A stretch of 64,000 nucleotides of DNA. Source: Flavisolibacter amylovorans. Lineage in GTDB: Bacteria; Bacteroidota; Bacteroidia; Chitinophagales; Chitinophagaceae. The stretch lies in assembly GCF_039541815.1 (NCBI RefSeq), contig NZ_BAABGY010000007.1, positions 62,001 to 126,000 on the forward strand. The letters run 5' to 3'. Below the pieces are notes generated by a model. The model searched no databases and had not been told where the DNA came from. It was given only the letters and a program-made list of their open reading frames with translations. A program made the translations under genes and the position numbers. This document shows positions 43,544 to 52,557 of the stretch, one piece after another; the stretch's first letter is position 1; every line of letters begins with the position of its first letter.

Positions 43544-43816
43544 ATGGAAAACAAGACCGCCATCCAAAGACAATTAGCCGCAATTGTGGCCCCGTATGAA
43601 AACAACCCCATGCCGCCCGACGACCAGGAGCTTTTAGAGTCCTGCGCCCTGCAAGGTATCCTTAGCCTCTTCCGCCAAGGGAAGGCCGAGGAAGTGGTAG
43701 ACTTTATCCTGGCAAGCTACCCCAATCCCGGCCCGGTAGAGATCCCTTCCGACCTCTCTTTCCTTGCCATCAATGCCACCGTAAACGCATGGAGGGACAC
43801 AGCCCGAAAAGGGTAA
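43544..43816 (+). CDS. small unknown protein
   Basis: 90 aa, mostly helical (IQRQLAAIVAPYENN, LLESCALQGILSLFRQGKAEEVVDFILASY). No family recognised. It is the last gene before the long hairpin at 43839-43881 and so may end the replication/TerS operon. Confidence 0.55.
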   Translation: MENKTAIQRQLAAIVAPYENNPMPPDDQELLESCALQGILSLFRQGKAEEVVDFILASYPNPGPVEIPSDLSFLAINATVNAWRDTARKG

Positions 43817-43838
43817 AAAATAACGGTAATGCCTAGCC

Positions 43839-43881
43839 GATACGTCGCCCCTTTTTAGTATCTTGAAAGGGGCGACGTATC
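43839..43881. promoter_or_regulatory. long perfect inverted repeat between operons
   Basis: A 16-bp perfect stem, GATACGTCGCCCCTTT (43839-43854) with AAAGGGGCGACGTATC (43866-43881), around the 11-nt loop TTAGTATCTTG. The loop contains TATCTTGA, near a -7 box. The stem lacks a following T-run, so it is not a standard terminator. It could be a protein-binding operator for the structural genes, or an RNA hairpin. Confidence 0.7.
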
Positions 43882-43903
43882 TCACTAAATCAAGCCTCTA
43901 CCT

Positions 43904-44569
43904 ATGAATTGGAAAAAGAAAGCACCACAACCCCAGCCGGCCACCATTGGCCGCTATCATTCTACAATCGGTACCCTTCCCTTTACGCTTTTCGAGAGGG
44001 CCATAATTGACGCCGATCTTTCCGCTCTTATCATATCCGGAGAAGTGCCCGAGCCTCAGTTATTGGAGGCCTTCGATAAGATCCTGAGCGAGTATAACGA
44101 GGCATTAGGAAGCCTGGATACCGCCTCCCTTTACCTATTAGCCAAGACCCGGGAGCTTTGCACGCTTAGGGCCCGGAGGATGCAAACCGAGCCTATTATA
44201 GAGATCCTGCGCACATTGTACGTCCCCGATCTCGAAAAGTACCTGCAGCGCCTTACCGGGCTCACGGCAAAGCTCGATCCGGCAAACCCGGTTGAATACG
44301 CTAAGAACCTTGCCCGCCATGAGAAGAGAGCCGCCCCCAGCCTAAAAGAAAGGGCCGTTGAAATTGAAATGAATGGACTAGAGGCGAGGCTAGCAGCAAG
44401 GGAGCAGAGCGCGCCCACCCGCGAGTATTTCACTACGGTATTCGTGAACCTAAGCAACCATTCCGGCACCCACATAACAAAAGACAATACCACCGTACAG
44501 GAGTATTGCGTAAGAGTGAAGGGACTAAACAAAGCGATTGAACAACAACAACAAAGCCCCAAACGATGA
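43904..44569 (+). CDS. Bacteroidetes phage-type protein upstream of the tape measure
   Basis: A 221-aa helical protein. It begins with a conserved-looking STIGTLPFTLFERAIIDADLSALI, a pattern I associate with small genes of Bacteroidetes prophages, but I cannot name a function. Later are helices rich in Leu, Lys and Arg, and the end is Gln-rich. Its stop overlaps the next start by 4 bases, so it is in one unit with the tail-completion-like gene and followed by the tape-measure-like gene. Confidence 0.5.
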   Translation: MNWKKKAPQPQPATIGRYHSTIGTLPFTLFERAIIDADLSALIISGEVPEPQLLEAFDKILSEYNEALGSLDTASLYLLAKTRELCTLRARRMQTEPIIEILRTLYVPDLEKYLQRLTGLTAKLDPANPVEYAKNLARHEKRAAPSLKERAVEIEMNGLEARLAAREQSAPTREYFTTVFVNLSNHSGTHITKDNTTVQEYCVRVKGLNKAIEQQQQSPKR

Positions 44570-44991
44570 CCCTAGACATCATATTAACAGCAGCTCAGCG
44601 GATCAACGTGGAAGCGGCCGGCCGTGAGGCAGTAAGCAAGACTACCGACGAATTGGTGCGCCTGAATCAGGCCCAACTATACCAGGGCAACAACTCCGAA
44701 GGCGGCAAGCTGGGGCGGTATGTTAACCCATCATATGCCCGGATGAAAAACGGCATGAATGGCCTGCCTGGATACGGGAATAAGGACCTATACCTTACCG
44801 GCGCCTACTCCCGAGGAATCTATGCCAAGGTATCCGGCACCTCGATCACGATGGGCTCCACCGACCCCAAGGCCGAATACCTCGAAACGGGCAAGAATTA
44901 CGGCCTCTTTGGCGAGAGTAAGCGGATGTATGTAGACGGGGCGCTACGCACGGCTTTCGTGGACGCTATACGGCTCCAAATGCGGCCCTAG
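44566..44991 (+). CDS. phage tail-completion-like protein
   Basis: 141 aa. The order LYQGNNSEGGKLGRYVNPSYARMKNGM, then YGNKDLYLTGAYSRGIYAKVSGTSI and AEYLETGKNYGLFGESKR is a layout I know from small proteins beside tape-measure genes in Bacteroidetes phages, of the gp10/virion-morphogenesis kind. They act at the head-tail joint or tail end. Placement 43 bp upstream of the tape-measure-like gene agrees. Confidence 0.6.
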   Translation: MTLDIILTAAQRINVEAAGREAVSKTTDELVRLNQAQLYQGNNSEGGKLGRYVNPSYARMKNGMNGLPGYGNKDLYLTGAYSRGIYAKVSGTSITMGSTDPKAEYLETGKNYGLFGESKRMYVDGALRTAFVDAIRLQMRP

Positions 44992-45034
44992 TGCCATAAC
45001 CTTGTAACCTATCAATAACCTATAAAAAACACCT

Positions 45035-48000
45035 ATGGAAACAATCAAACTAGACGATTACATAGACCTGGGGAAGACCGGGAAGCAGACCACCGACTTT
45101 ATAAAGCAGGTGCAGGAGGCTATCGACGCGGTTAATAAGCTGCGCACCCTCGAAGTGGATCTTGGCAAGGTCAAGACCAACAATCAACTAAAGGCCACGG
45201 TTGCCGAAATGAATGCCTCCCTTAAGACGTTGGAGGCCTCCGTAAAGAACTACACCACCCTGCAGCGCGCCGCAGCCGATGCCGACCTTGCCGCAGCCAA
45301 GGCGAAGAAGGAGACGGCAGCCGCAGCTGAGCGCCAAAGCAAAGCCGCGTTAAACGAGGCTAAGGCCACCGTAGAAAACGCCAAGGCGAAGGAAGTAGAG
45401 GCCCGCTACGCCGCTATCCTGGCCAAGGAAAAGGATAAGGTAAGCAAGGCCGCAGAGATGGAGGTAAAGGAGCAGCAGCGCCTAGAGAATGCTTACGAGC
45501 AGCTAAAGGCAAAGTATAAGGACGCCGCCGATCAAAGCAAGCGATTCGGCGCCGCCTATGGTACGCAATCTCAAATGTACCGGGATATTACCGCCGAGGC
45601 TAACAAGTACTACGCGGAACTTATCAAGCTGGAAACGGCGGTAGGGCAGTCGCAGCGCATGGTCGGGCAGTACGGTAATGCTACAATGGCCCTTAACCAG
45701 GTATTGCGAGAGGCGCCGGCTTTCGCTAACTCTTTCGCTACGGGTATCTCCGCAATCGGCAATAACATCCCGGTACTCATTGACGAAATCGGGAAGTTGA
45801 AGGCGGCAAACCTGGAACTTGTCGCAGCCGGGCAGCAGCCTATCCCGATATTCAAGACCCTTGCCGCGTCGGTATTCTCCTTTGCGGGCCTCCTGCCTAT
45901 TGCTTTCCTTGCCCTGCAAATGTTCGGTAAGGAATTGGTAACGATGGTATCGAACCTTACCAGCACCAAGGCAGCAACGGACAAGTATAACGATGCTCAG
46001 AAGGCACTATACAAGACCACTAGCGAGCTGAACGACGTTACCAAGGCCCAAATAGATCTAATCCGGCAGACCCGGGAAGAGCGGCTTAACGCGCTAAAGT
46101 CGGAGATCGACTTAGCCGAGAAAAGCGGCTCCCAGCAAACGCGCCTCTTTGCCCTCCGTAAGAAGCTCGCAGCGGAAGAAAGCACCATTGCCCAGCAACA
46201 GTTAGCTAACGCCATCAAGGCAGCCGAGGCCGAGGATATTAACGTAAGCAACGGGGTGAAGGGTCGGGAAGCCTTGCTTAATATGCTGCGCTTTGCCGGC
46301 TCTAGCCTCGAAAGCCAAAAGAACGCGATTAAAGACCTTGCCGCCGCTCAGACGAAGGGGGATAAGGATGCCATCGAATCGGCACAGAAGCGCCTGGACG
46401 CGGTTAATGCAATGGCCACAGCGGAAAAGAACCAATACGACACCTACTCCGCCATCCTTCAGAACGCAAGCGACAAGGATAGCGCCGTGCAGCAGCTCGC
46501 AGCCGAAGAGGCCAAATTTAGCGCCGATGAACGCCGAAAGCTCGCCCTCGAAACGGCCCGGATAGAATCGGACACGGTAGTTAATAAGAATACCCAAATC
46601 CTCAATAGTGACCGTTCCACCATGCAGGAACAGTTAGACGCCTTGGGACGCATTGCGGCGGCTCGTAAGCGGGTTATCGACGCAGAGCGGGACGATGTGC
46701 TTAATGATCCCGAATCAAGCGACGCAGACCGGGTAATAGCGCGCCGGAAGGCTGCCGGGGAGATCCTAGCCCTCGAACTGGAAACGAATAGCAACCGCCT
46801 GCAGGTATCGGAGGACTTTAGGCTGCGGGAACTAACAGCCTTAAAGGAGTCGGCCGACCTGCGCCGGCAGGAAGAGATCAAGCTAAAGGAGGACGTATTG
46901 CACGCCGATAACGTTTCCTTTTCGGATCGTATGGAAGCCCTCGCCGGGTTCATTGCCAAGCAACGGGAGGCAATCGAGGCCGACTTAGCTTTTCGCCTGA
47001 AGTCTGCCGGCTTCACCGATGCCGAGGTAGAGGCGGTACGCACGGGGCAGCAGGTGCAAATACAGGGTAAGAAGATCACCGCAGAGGAATTGCTAGCCAT
47101 TCAGGCAGATTACGAGGTAAAGAGCAACACCCTGGCCGTTGAGAGCATAGACCGGCAGCAGGCTATCTTAAAATCCGCCCTGACGAAGCAGACCGCCTTA
47201 CGGAATGAAAACTTAGAAGAGGTAAAGCGCATATACGAGGGCCTGGACCTTGACGCCGCCCGCTCCAACGCGCAGCAGCAGAAAGACCTAGCCGACCAAC
47301 TGAGGGCCGGGGAGCTTACTTACGAAGGATACCGCCGCGCCGTGGCCAAAGCCGACGCCGCTTTTCTGGCTAAGACACGGGCTAACCGTATCGCCGCAAT
47401 CGAAGGAGAGCTTTCCTATTTCAAGAATGCAGAGGCAAAGAAAGCCGAAGCGCAAGCGAAGGTTAATGAACTGTCCGAGCAGCTCACGCAGGCGCGCACG
47501 GATGGGGAACGTCGCGCACTTAATCAGCGTCTTGCAATCGCTCAGGAGGAACTGGCCCGGGCCAAATCGGACGCGGATAAGAAGACAGCATTAGAGCGGC
47601 AGTTATTGGATGCCCGTGCCGCCCTGAATAAGGCCTATATAGACCAACGCATGGCCGAAGAGGTGAAGTTAGCCGACCTGCGAAAGCAGCTAGTCGGGGA
47701 GCTTATAGCCTTGGGTCAAACCCTTGTGGAAGGGTTCTACCAAAGGCAAGACGATGCCGTGCGGGAGCAAATGGAGCTTAACGAGCAGAAGCGGGAACGG
47801 GAGATCGAAATAGCTAACGCCACGATAACGAACCAGCAACAGCGGGAGCAGGCGATAGCGGAAGCGGACGCTCGGGCCGAAGCGCGCCGGGTACAGCTCG
47901 AAAAGCAGCAAGAGCAGAACGAGGTGCGAAAGGCGAGGATCATAAAGGCAATGAACCTTTTTGCGGTGGGCGTTGAAACCGCGCAGGCGGTTGCTAAGAT

Positions 48001-48595
48001 CTCACTAGCCGCAGCAACCGCGAAGGCCCAGGCCGCCGCCGTACTCGCCAACCCGCTTACCGCGCCCTACTTTCCGATAGCAGCAGCCGCAGCCGCAAAA
48101 GTAGCCGCACAAATCCCGCTCACGATTGCCATAGGTGCTATAAGGCTGGCAGCGGTAGCCGCTACACCTATCCCGAAGTATTTTAAGGGCCGCTCTGCCT
48201 CCGATCCCTACGAGGGCCCGGCATGGGTAGACGATGGTCCCAGCGGCAAAGGGGGCGCCCCGGAAGTGGTGCTGCGCCGTACCGGGGAGATCGAGATAGG
48301 CGGCAATACCCCGCGCCTTACCTACATGAGGAAGGGGGATATAGTACTGCCGGACGCAAAGGCCCTCATTCATAACCCGAAGTGGGCGCAGGGATACGCC
48401 CCGGGCTCACTTACTGCGAACTACTCCAACCCCTACGGCGCCGATCAAACCCGGCTCCTGAAGCGCACCGCCTCAACGCTCGAACAGATCAAAGAGGACA
48501 ACCGGCACTACAACCGCGTAAAGCCGCGCGGGAAGATTCGGGAGGGCTGGGTAATAGATGATTGGTTTAAAAAACGCATCCAAGGAAACAGTTAG
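45035..48595 (+). CDS. phage tail tape-measure-like protein
   Basis: 1186 aa. Residues 20-215 are Ala/Lys/Glu coiled coil. Then come hydrophobic segments (FANSFATGISAIGNNIPVLI and VFSFAGLLPIAFLALQMFG), long coiled coils from 320 to 980, an Ala-rich hydrophobic part (~985-1050), and a C-terminal domain with PEVVLRRTGEIEIGG and YMRKGDIVLPDAKALI, as in Bacteroidetes tape-measure proteins. A tape measure sets tail length and is ejected with DNA; at about 1.5 angstrom per residue it would suit a tail near 180 nm. It is the largest gene of the element, yet has no tail-tube or baseplate neighbours. Confidence 0.78.
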   Translation: METIKLDDYIDLGKTGKQTTDFIKQVQEAIDAVNKLRTLEVDLGKVKTNNQLKATVAEMNASLKTLEASVKNYTTLQRAAADADLAAAKAKKETAAAAERQSKAALNEAKATVENAKAKEVEARYAAILAKEKDKVSKAAEMEVKEQQRLENAYEQLKAKYKDAADQSKRFGAAYGTQSQMYRDITAEANKYYAELIKLETAVGQSQRMVGQYGNATMALNQVLREAPAFANSFATGISAIGNNIPVLIDEIGKLKAANLELVAAGQQPIPIFKTLAASVFSFAGLLPIAFLALQMFGKELVTMVSNLTSTKAATDKYNDAQKALYKTTSELNDVTKAQIDLIRQTREERLNALKSEIDLAEKSGSQQTRLFALRKKLAAEESTIAQQQLANAIKAAEAEDINVSNGVKGREALLNMLRFAGSSLESQKNAIKDLAAAQTKGDKDAIESAQKRLDAVNAMATAEKNQYDTYSAILQNASDKDSAVQQLAAEEAKFSADERRKLALETARIESDTVVNKNTQILNSDRSTMQEQLDALGRIAAARKRVIDAERDDVLNDPESSDADRVIARRKAAGEILALELETNSNRLQVSEDFRLRELTALKESADLRRQEEIKLKEDVLHADNVSFSDRMEALAGFIAKQREAIEADLAFRLKSAGFTDAEVEAVRTGQQVQIQGKKITAEELLAIQADYEVKSNTLAVESIDRQQAILKSALTKQTALRNENLEEVKRIYEGLDLDAARSNAQQQKDLADQLRAGELTYEGYRRAVAKADAAFLAKTRANRIAAIEGELSYFKNAEAKKAEAQAKVNELSEQLTQARTDGERRALNQRLAIAQEELARAKSDADKKTALERQLLDARAALNKAYIDQRMAEEVKLADLRKQLVGELIALGQTLVEGFYQRQDDAVREQMELNEQKREREIEIANATITNQQQREQAIAEADARAEARRVQLEKQQEQNEVRKARIIKAMNLFAVGVETAQAVAKISLAAATAKAQAAAVLANPLTAPYFPIAAAAAAKVAAQIPLTIAIGAIRLAAVAATPIPKYFKGRSASDPYEGPAWVDDGPSGKGGAPEVVLRRTGEIEIGGNTPRLTYMRKGDIVLPDAKALIHNPKWAQGYAPGSLTANYSNPYGADQTRLLKRTASTLEQIKEDNRHYNRVKPRGKIREGWVIDDWFKKRIQGNS

Positions 48596-48641
48596 GCTAA
48601 GTGCTTACCTATGAAAAACACCTTTCTTTTTCCATTAGACG

Positions 48642-48665
48642 GGGCTCCCTTTCGGGGGCCCTTCT
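48642..48665 (+). terminator. terminator after the tape-measure-like gene
   Basis: GGGCTCCC-TTTC-GGGGGCCC stem (one G-T pair) followed by TTCTTTG. Confidence 0.65.
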
Positions 48666-48726
48666 TTGTTACTGCTCCGGCAATAGGAGAGGGCTATTTG
48701 CAACGGTGTGTATAAAATAAAGTTAG

Positions 48727-48772
48727 TAGTACTAATTGCACTTTAGTACTAATGGACTACTTTAGCACTACC
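48727..48772 (+). promoter_or_regulatory. promoter overlapped by three operator-like repeats
   Basis: TAGTACTAAT occurs at 48727-48736 and 48744-48753, and a weaker TAGCACTACC at 48763-48772. Among them lies a promoter-like pair, ATTG (48735-48738), 19 nt, TACTTTAG (48758-48765), one base off consensus in each box. A protein bound to the repeats would cover this promoter. It stands 30 bp before the gene at 48797, at the head of the small-gene block. Confidence 0.65.
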
Positions 48773-48796
48773 AATCGCAATTAAAACCCCTTTCGC

Positions 48797-49138
48797 ATGA
48801 AAAAGCAGTCGTTTCACATCGGCGGCTATTGGTATCACCTCGAATGGTGTACCGCCACAGGCCGCGCCGTAGATCAACACGGACGTTTTTGGACAAATCC
48901 CGCCCGCCCCGTATCGGAGTGCGGTTATCTCGAAGCCCCGGCCGACACTACGGCCCCCGTAGCAGCTCCCCGCGCTACCGGCAAGCCCAAGGCTATCCGC
49001 ATTAGCCTAGGCATCCAATCGCTAGCGGCATCCTACGCCCACCGTGAGCGGTTCCCGGCCCGCTACAAGGCCACCGGAAAGCATACCCTCGCCTTCCTTG
49101 ACGCCGACAAGACCCTTGCCCGGATCTCAGCCAACTAA
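48797..49138 (+). CDS. small unknown protein
   Basis: 113 aa. The first half has SFHIGGYWYHLEWCTATGRAVDQHGRFW, a compact strand-rich stretch. The second half is a Pro/Ala linker and a basic helix (IRISLGIQSLAASYAHRERFPARYKATGK). No family recognised. It is the first gene under the repeat-covered promoter. Confidence 0.55.
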   Translation: MKKQSFHIGGYWYHLEWCTATGRAVDQHGRFWTNPARPVSECGYLEAPADTTAPVAAPRATGKPKAIRISLGIQSLAASYAHRERFPARYKATGKHTLAFLDADKTLARISAN

Positions 49139-49178
49139 TCAACTAACAGCCCCTCCGGGGGCTTTAAATACTCCTGCT

Positions 49179-49655
49179 ATGTACCGCAAGAAGAAAGGCT
49201 GCACCTGTCGCACCGCGCCCGCCGACAAGCGCGACTACTACGCTCTCCTCTGCCCCGCTCACAGCGCCGAGGCATCCGAAAAGATGCTCCGGGAATCCGA
49301 GGCCCGGCTAGAGGAATCCCGCAAGACCCTCGAGCGCTCCCGCGAACACCTGCGCAAGACGAATAAAATGGCCGACGCCATCCTCGAGGGCGTTGCCCGC
49401 AAGCTCGAAGCGCATAACGAGCGCGAACTAAAAGCCCAGCTCAAGACCTGCAGCACCTGCCCCTTCGCTGACCGCTGCCCCGATGCCATCCAAAAGGCTA
49501 AGGGCCACTATTGCCCCCGGATTCATAAGCTCATTCCGAAAGACCTCCGCACCGGGGACACGACTACACGAAAGGCGGCAACCTTCCGCCGCGCCTCCTA
49601 TGACGCCCTTTGCCACCTTACCAGCACTAAAGCCTGGGAAGAGCGCAACAATTAA
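49179..49655 (+). CDS. Cys-rich coiled-coil protein
   Basis: 158 aa from the ATG at 49179. N-terminal CTC...LLCPAHS and later CSTCPFADRCPDA, with HYC and a nearby His, suggest one or two metal-binding knuckles. They are separated by a charged coiled coil (residues 35-85, Arg/Glu-rich). It may bind nucleic acid. No family recognised. Separated from the preceding gene by a small GC hairpin (49148-49163). Confidence 0.55.
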   Translation: MYRKKKGCTCRTAPADKRDYYALLCPAHSAEASEKMLRESEARLEESRKTLERSREHLRKTNKMADAILEGVARKLEAHNERELKAQLKTCSTCPFADRCPDAIQKAKGHYCPRIHKLIPKDLRTGDTTTRKAATFRRASYDALCHLTSTKAWEERNN

Positions 49656-49714
49656 CCTAACCGGCCCCGCCTTCACGGGTGGGGCTATCACCTCAACACT
49701 TCAAAAACACTTAT

Positions 49715-50956
49715 ATGACCCGCACAAAGACCGCCGCCAAAACCTCAACCGGATCGAAGATCAAAGCCGCCGTGAAGACAACCGCGAAGAAAGCAACACC
49801 GAAGCAGAAAGCCCCGCAGGCCCCGGGAGGATTCCACCTCCTGACCTCCGACGCAGAAGGGTTTACCATGCAACGAATCGACGGCTTTGCCCCTTCCCCT
49901 GAGGTGGCCGGAGCCCCTTACGCTCCCCGCCCGCTGGCATGGTTCACGAACCAGGTGGGCCGGCAGGTATTCGCGTACCCCGACAAGCTGGCAAACATCC
50001 TAAGCCGCTACCCGGTAGAGTGGGCGGGCTTTGTTCCCGTAACTGACGAAGCCCACGCCGCGAAGCTCCACGAAGCCCAACGCCTCTACCGCTTCGCTAC
50101 GGCTGAAACCGGGGAAGACCTCGTAAGCGAATGGGAGGAAAGGGCCGCTGCAATGGTGGACCCGATCCCCAACAACCCGTTCCCCTTCGCCGCAGTTACC
50201 TACCGGAAGCGCCGGTACATCACAGAGGGGGAGATCCTGCAGCTCACGCCCTGGAATATGTTGCCCTTTACGGATCACATCGGAGCAACGGTCTACGCCC
50301 TGCATCCGACCGCCTACAACGGCCCCGTATTGGTTGAAGACACCGCCCACGCCGCCCACCTGTGCAACGTTGCGCAGGCTCACGGCTTCAGGTTTGTCTT
50401 CCCTCCTTGGGTTACCGGCCCGGACGAACAAGAACGCCGCGCCTCCGAGATTGTGCGAGATCTTATCGCCTATGAGGCAGAGTTGTCCGAACTGCAAGAC
50501 CTCGAAGCCCTGACCGTGCCCGAACTGCGGGAAGAGCTTCGCGCAGCCATCGGGGACTACCTCGAAAGCGATAAGGACGGCGCTACGGTTGAAGACCTCG
50601 TATTGCGGATGCTTGGCGGGGACGAATGGCAAAGCCGCGCCTGGCACTATGGGGAGGCTGCGTCCCGGCTCCTTTGCGCCCTTGCTATTCCTGAAATCGC
50701 TACCCCGCTGCGCGCTGCAATGCTTTCCGGCCACTATTCCGACCTTCTGGATTTTCTGCCCCGCCTTATCGAGTTTTTCGGACTCATTCAGAACGATATG
50801 GGCGCCGCCGCTGGTATGCTGCGCGCAGACATTCATAACGTGGGAGATGGCAGGGACGAACAAAGAAACCGCGAAGACCTAACCGGGTATATCCGGGAGT
50901 ATCGGGAGAAAGCCCGCCTCCGCCGGGAGGGCATGGGCCGCGTATTGATCGCGTGA
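49715..50956 (+). CDS. unknown protein with basic disordered N-terminus
   Basis: 413 aa from the ATG at 49715. The first 35 residues are Lys/Thr/Ala-rich (KTAAKTSTGSKIKAAVKTT), like histone-tail or DNA-compaction tails. The rest is a soluble alpha/beta protein with repeats of the form WAGFVPVTDEAHAAKLHEAQRLYRF and GPVLVEDTAHAAHLCNVAQAHGFRF. This points to an internal duplication. No family recognised. Confidence 0.55.
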   Translation: MTRTKTAAKTSTGSKIKAAVKTTAKKATPKQKAPQAPGGFHLLTSDAEGFTMQRIDGFAPSPEVAGAPYAPRPLAWFTNQVGRQVFAYPDKLANILSRYPVEWAGFVPVTDEAHAAKLHEAQRLYRFATAETGEDLVSEWEERAAAMVDPIPNNPFPFAAVTYRKRRYITEGEILQLTPWNMLPFTDHIGATVYALHPTAYNGPVLVEDTAHAAHLCNVAQAHGFRFVFPPWVTGPDEQERRASEIVRDLIAYEAELSELQDLEALTVPELREELRAAIGDYLESDKDGATVEDLVLRMLGGDEWQSRAWHYGEAASRLLCALAIPEIATPLRAAMLSGHYSDLLDFLPRLIEFFGLIQNDMGAAAGMLRADIHNVGDGRDEQRNREDLTGYIREYREKARLRREGMGRVLIA

Positions 50957-50997
50957 CTATCACCGGCCCCGCTGCGGTGGGGCCTTAACCCCTCACG

Positions 50998-51171
50998 ATG
51001 AAGCAAGCAACACCGCCCACACATGGAGCGCAGCAAATAAGCCTCTTTCCTGAGCCCCAGGAACCGGCACGGCAGCAAGAGCCGCCCGATCCGCCGAAGG
51101 AGCAGGAAGGGCCCAAGGATCGCAAACAGGCGCAGCCCTATACCTTTTATCTACCCCCTGACTGCCGATAG
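50998..51171 (+). CDS. short Pro/Gln-rich peptide
   Basis: A 57-aa open frame beginning MKQATPPTHGAQQISLFPEP, continuing Pro/Glu/Lys-rich and ending TFYLPPDCR. QISLFPE resembles a beta-clamp-binding motif (QxSLFx), which would link it to the host replication clamp. It has the same codon style as its neighbours and fills a gap between two genes. No stronger evidence. Confidence 0.4.
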   Translation: MKQATPPTHGAQQISLFPEPQEPARQQEPPDPPKEQEGPKDRKQAQPYTFYLPPDCR

Positions 51172-51212
51172 CAAGGCTTCACCCTTTTCCCATACTCGTA
51201 ACCATTCTACGC

Positions 51213-51326
51213 ATGAAGCACCTACAACCCAACAGCCCTAACGGGCAGGCTTTAGTCTTCCTACTGTCAGCCCTTTCCCTTGCCGGCCTTGTCTGTCATT
51301 GCCTGCCGGGCTCATGGTACACCTAA
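51213..51326 (+). CDS. small membrane peptide
   Basis: A 37-aa open frame with one hydrophobic helix (ALVFLLSALSLAGLVCHCL). It overlaps no other supported gene. Small single-pass peptides are common in phages (holin-like or regulatory), but nothing more can be said. Confidence 0.35.
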   Translation: MKHLQPNSPNGQALVFLLSALSLAGLVCHCLPGSWYT

Positions 51327-51337
51327 CCCACTTTACT

Positions 51338-51637
51338 ATGGCAACCGTTTATCTACAGCTAGTAAGCTACCGTAAGCGAACCCCCGGGGCCCTGCGCCTC
51401 ACATTGGAGCAGCGGCAAGAGCTGAGGCGTTTGGTGTGCCGGGCATGGTATCAGCACCCAATAAGCAAGGGGACGCGCCTGGGGCGGGTTGAATCCATAG
51501 AGCCGCAAGGCCGGGTAATGGTTATAGCATACCCTGCAGCCTTTGCGCCGATCATAGACACCAGCATAGCGGAATACTACACCGCCCGCCACCTTTTTAA
51601 GGAACAGGAAAGGAGGCCACGCCGCCCGCCAAAGTAG
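51338..51637 (+). CDS. small basic protein, unknown
   Basis: 99 aa from the ATG at 51338. Contains LQLVSYRKRTPGALRLTLEQRQELRRLVCRAWY, a basic helical segment, then IEPQGRVMVIAYP and a very basic end (EQERRPRRPPK). A nucleic-acid-binding role is possible. No family recognised. Confidence 0.5.
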   Translation: MATVYLQLVSYRKRTPGALRLTLEQRQELRRLVCRAWYQHPISKGTRLGRVESIEPQGRVMVIAYPAAFAPIIDTSIAEYYTARHLFKEQERRPRRPPK

Positions 51638-51691
51638 GCGCCCGGCATCCTGATAAATACTATATTGAGAACCCACCAAATACATTTTACC

Positions 51692-52102
51692 ATGCAACAG
51701 ACGGGTACGGAATATTACTATGCCGTGTCATTCTTTATGACCACATTTAAGAAGGAGCAGCCCTCCTTCAGTCACACCGAAGAATTTAAAGCAGAGAGCG
51801 GGGAAACGCTTTTAGACCTGCATAACAAGGCGCTTGCCTATTACAAAAAAACAGTCGAAACACTCGAGCAGCGGGGCGGGTATCATAACCTTCCTTTTGT
51901 CGCCGCTAGTGACTTTACCCCGGGGGAAGGTGCGGCGCATTCTGTTACACTTAGCTTGATCGAAGTAGCCCCGGATGGGGAAGAGTACGCGCACCCGATT
52001 GTCGGGGAGGATGAAGAAGTGACTACCGAAAGCAGAGAGATACAGGCAATGGTATTCCGGGATCTCAACCTGTCTAGTGTAACCTATGAAGCGGGCGCCT
52101 AA
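51692..52102 (+). CDS. small acidic unknown protein
   Basis: 136 aa from the ATG at 51692. Reads as an alpha/beta protein: TEYYYAVSFFMTTFKKEQPSF, a helix with DLHNKALAYYKKTVETLEQ, then SVTLSLIEVAPDGEEY. It is acidic at the end. Its 3' end overlaps the convergent gene by 4 bases. No family recognised. Confidence 0.5.
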   Translation: MQQTGTEYYYAVSFFMTTFKKEQPSFSHTEEFKAESGETLLDLHNKALAYYKKTVETLEQRGGYHNLPFVAASDFTPGEGAAHSVTLSLIEVAPDGEEYAHPIVGEDEEVTTESREIQAMVFRDLNLSSVTYEAGA

Positions 52103-52362
52103 ACCCCCGCAAGTAATCCGGCAATATTCACATCCTGCAGGTATTGATCGAGCCGGGCATCTTCAACCCGGAAAGCCTGAGCCCCTAGGAGCTTGTCGAG
52201 ATCCGCGTTATAAGACACCTCACAGTAAAAGGAATCTAAGGCAAAAAGATTGAGCTGCCGGCGCCCGGAGAAGCGCACTAAATGCAAGTGCGTGCCGTAG
52301 TCCTCTAAGATTGCCCAGCGGCGGGGGAGGGGAAGGCGGTTAAAGGCTTCAGCGGAAAGCAT
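52099..52362 (-). CDS. small unknown protein on the opposite strand
   Basis: 87 aa, the only supported leftward gene in the middle of the element. The pattern THLHLVRFSGRRQLNLFALDSFYCEVSYN followed by a C-terminal LDQYLQDVNIAGL resembles a small family common in Bacteroidetes (residues forming a four-stranded sheet and a last helix), without known function. It converges on the preceding gene. Confidence 0.55.
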   Translation of the reverse strand: MLSAEAFNRLPLPRRWAILEDYGTHLHLVRFSGRRQLNLFALDSFYCEVSYNADLDKLLGAQAFRVEDARLDQYLQDVNIAGLLAGV

Positions 52363-52557
52363 TGGCGACGGTTTAAGAGGTTCAAAAATACCCGCCGCAC
52401 CTCATAACGAAAACGCAAAGGCAGGGTAAGGTTTTGCTAAAGTATCTTTGTATCCGCTCCCTGCGAAAGGGTGCGATTGGTAACAGGGCTATGTTTCAAC
52501 ATCGGCCCTTTTCTTTTTCTCACCATTGGCGGTATATTCGGGGTAAAGTTAGAAGTA

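Noticed and set aside
48611..48715. 34-codon frame after the tape-measure-like gene
   Set aside because: It contains the terminator hairpin and has no recognisable features.
52443..52520. Possible small RNA: TATCTTTG followed by a hairpin and T-run
   Set aside because: No -33 box at the right distance and only a weak hairpin; it could equally be the upstream region of the secreted-protein gene.
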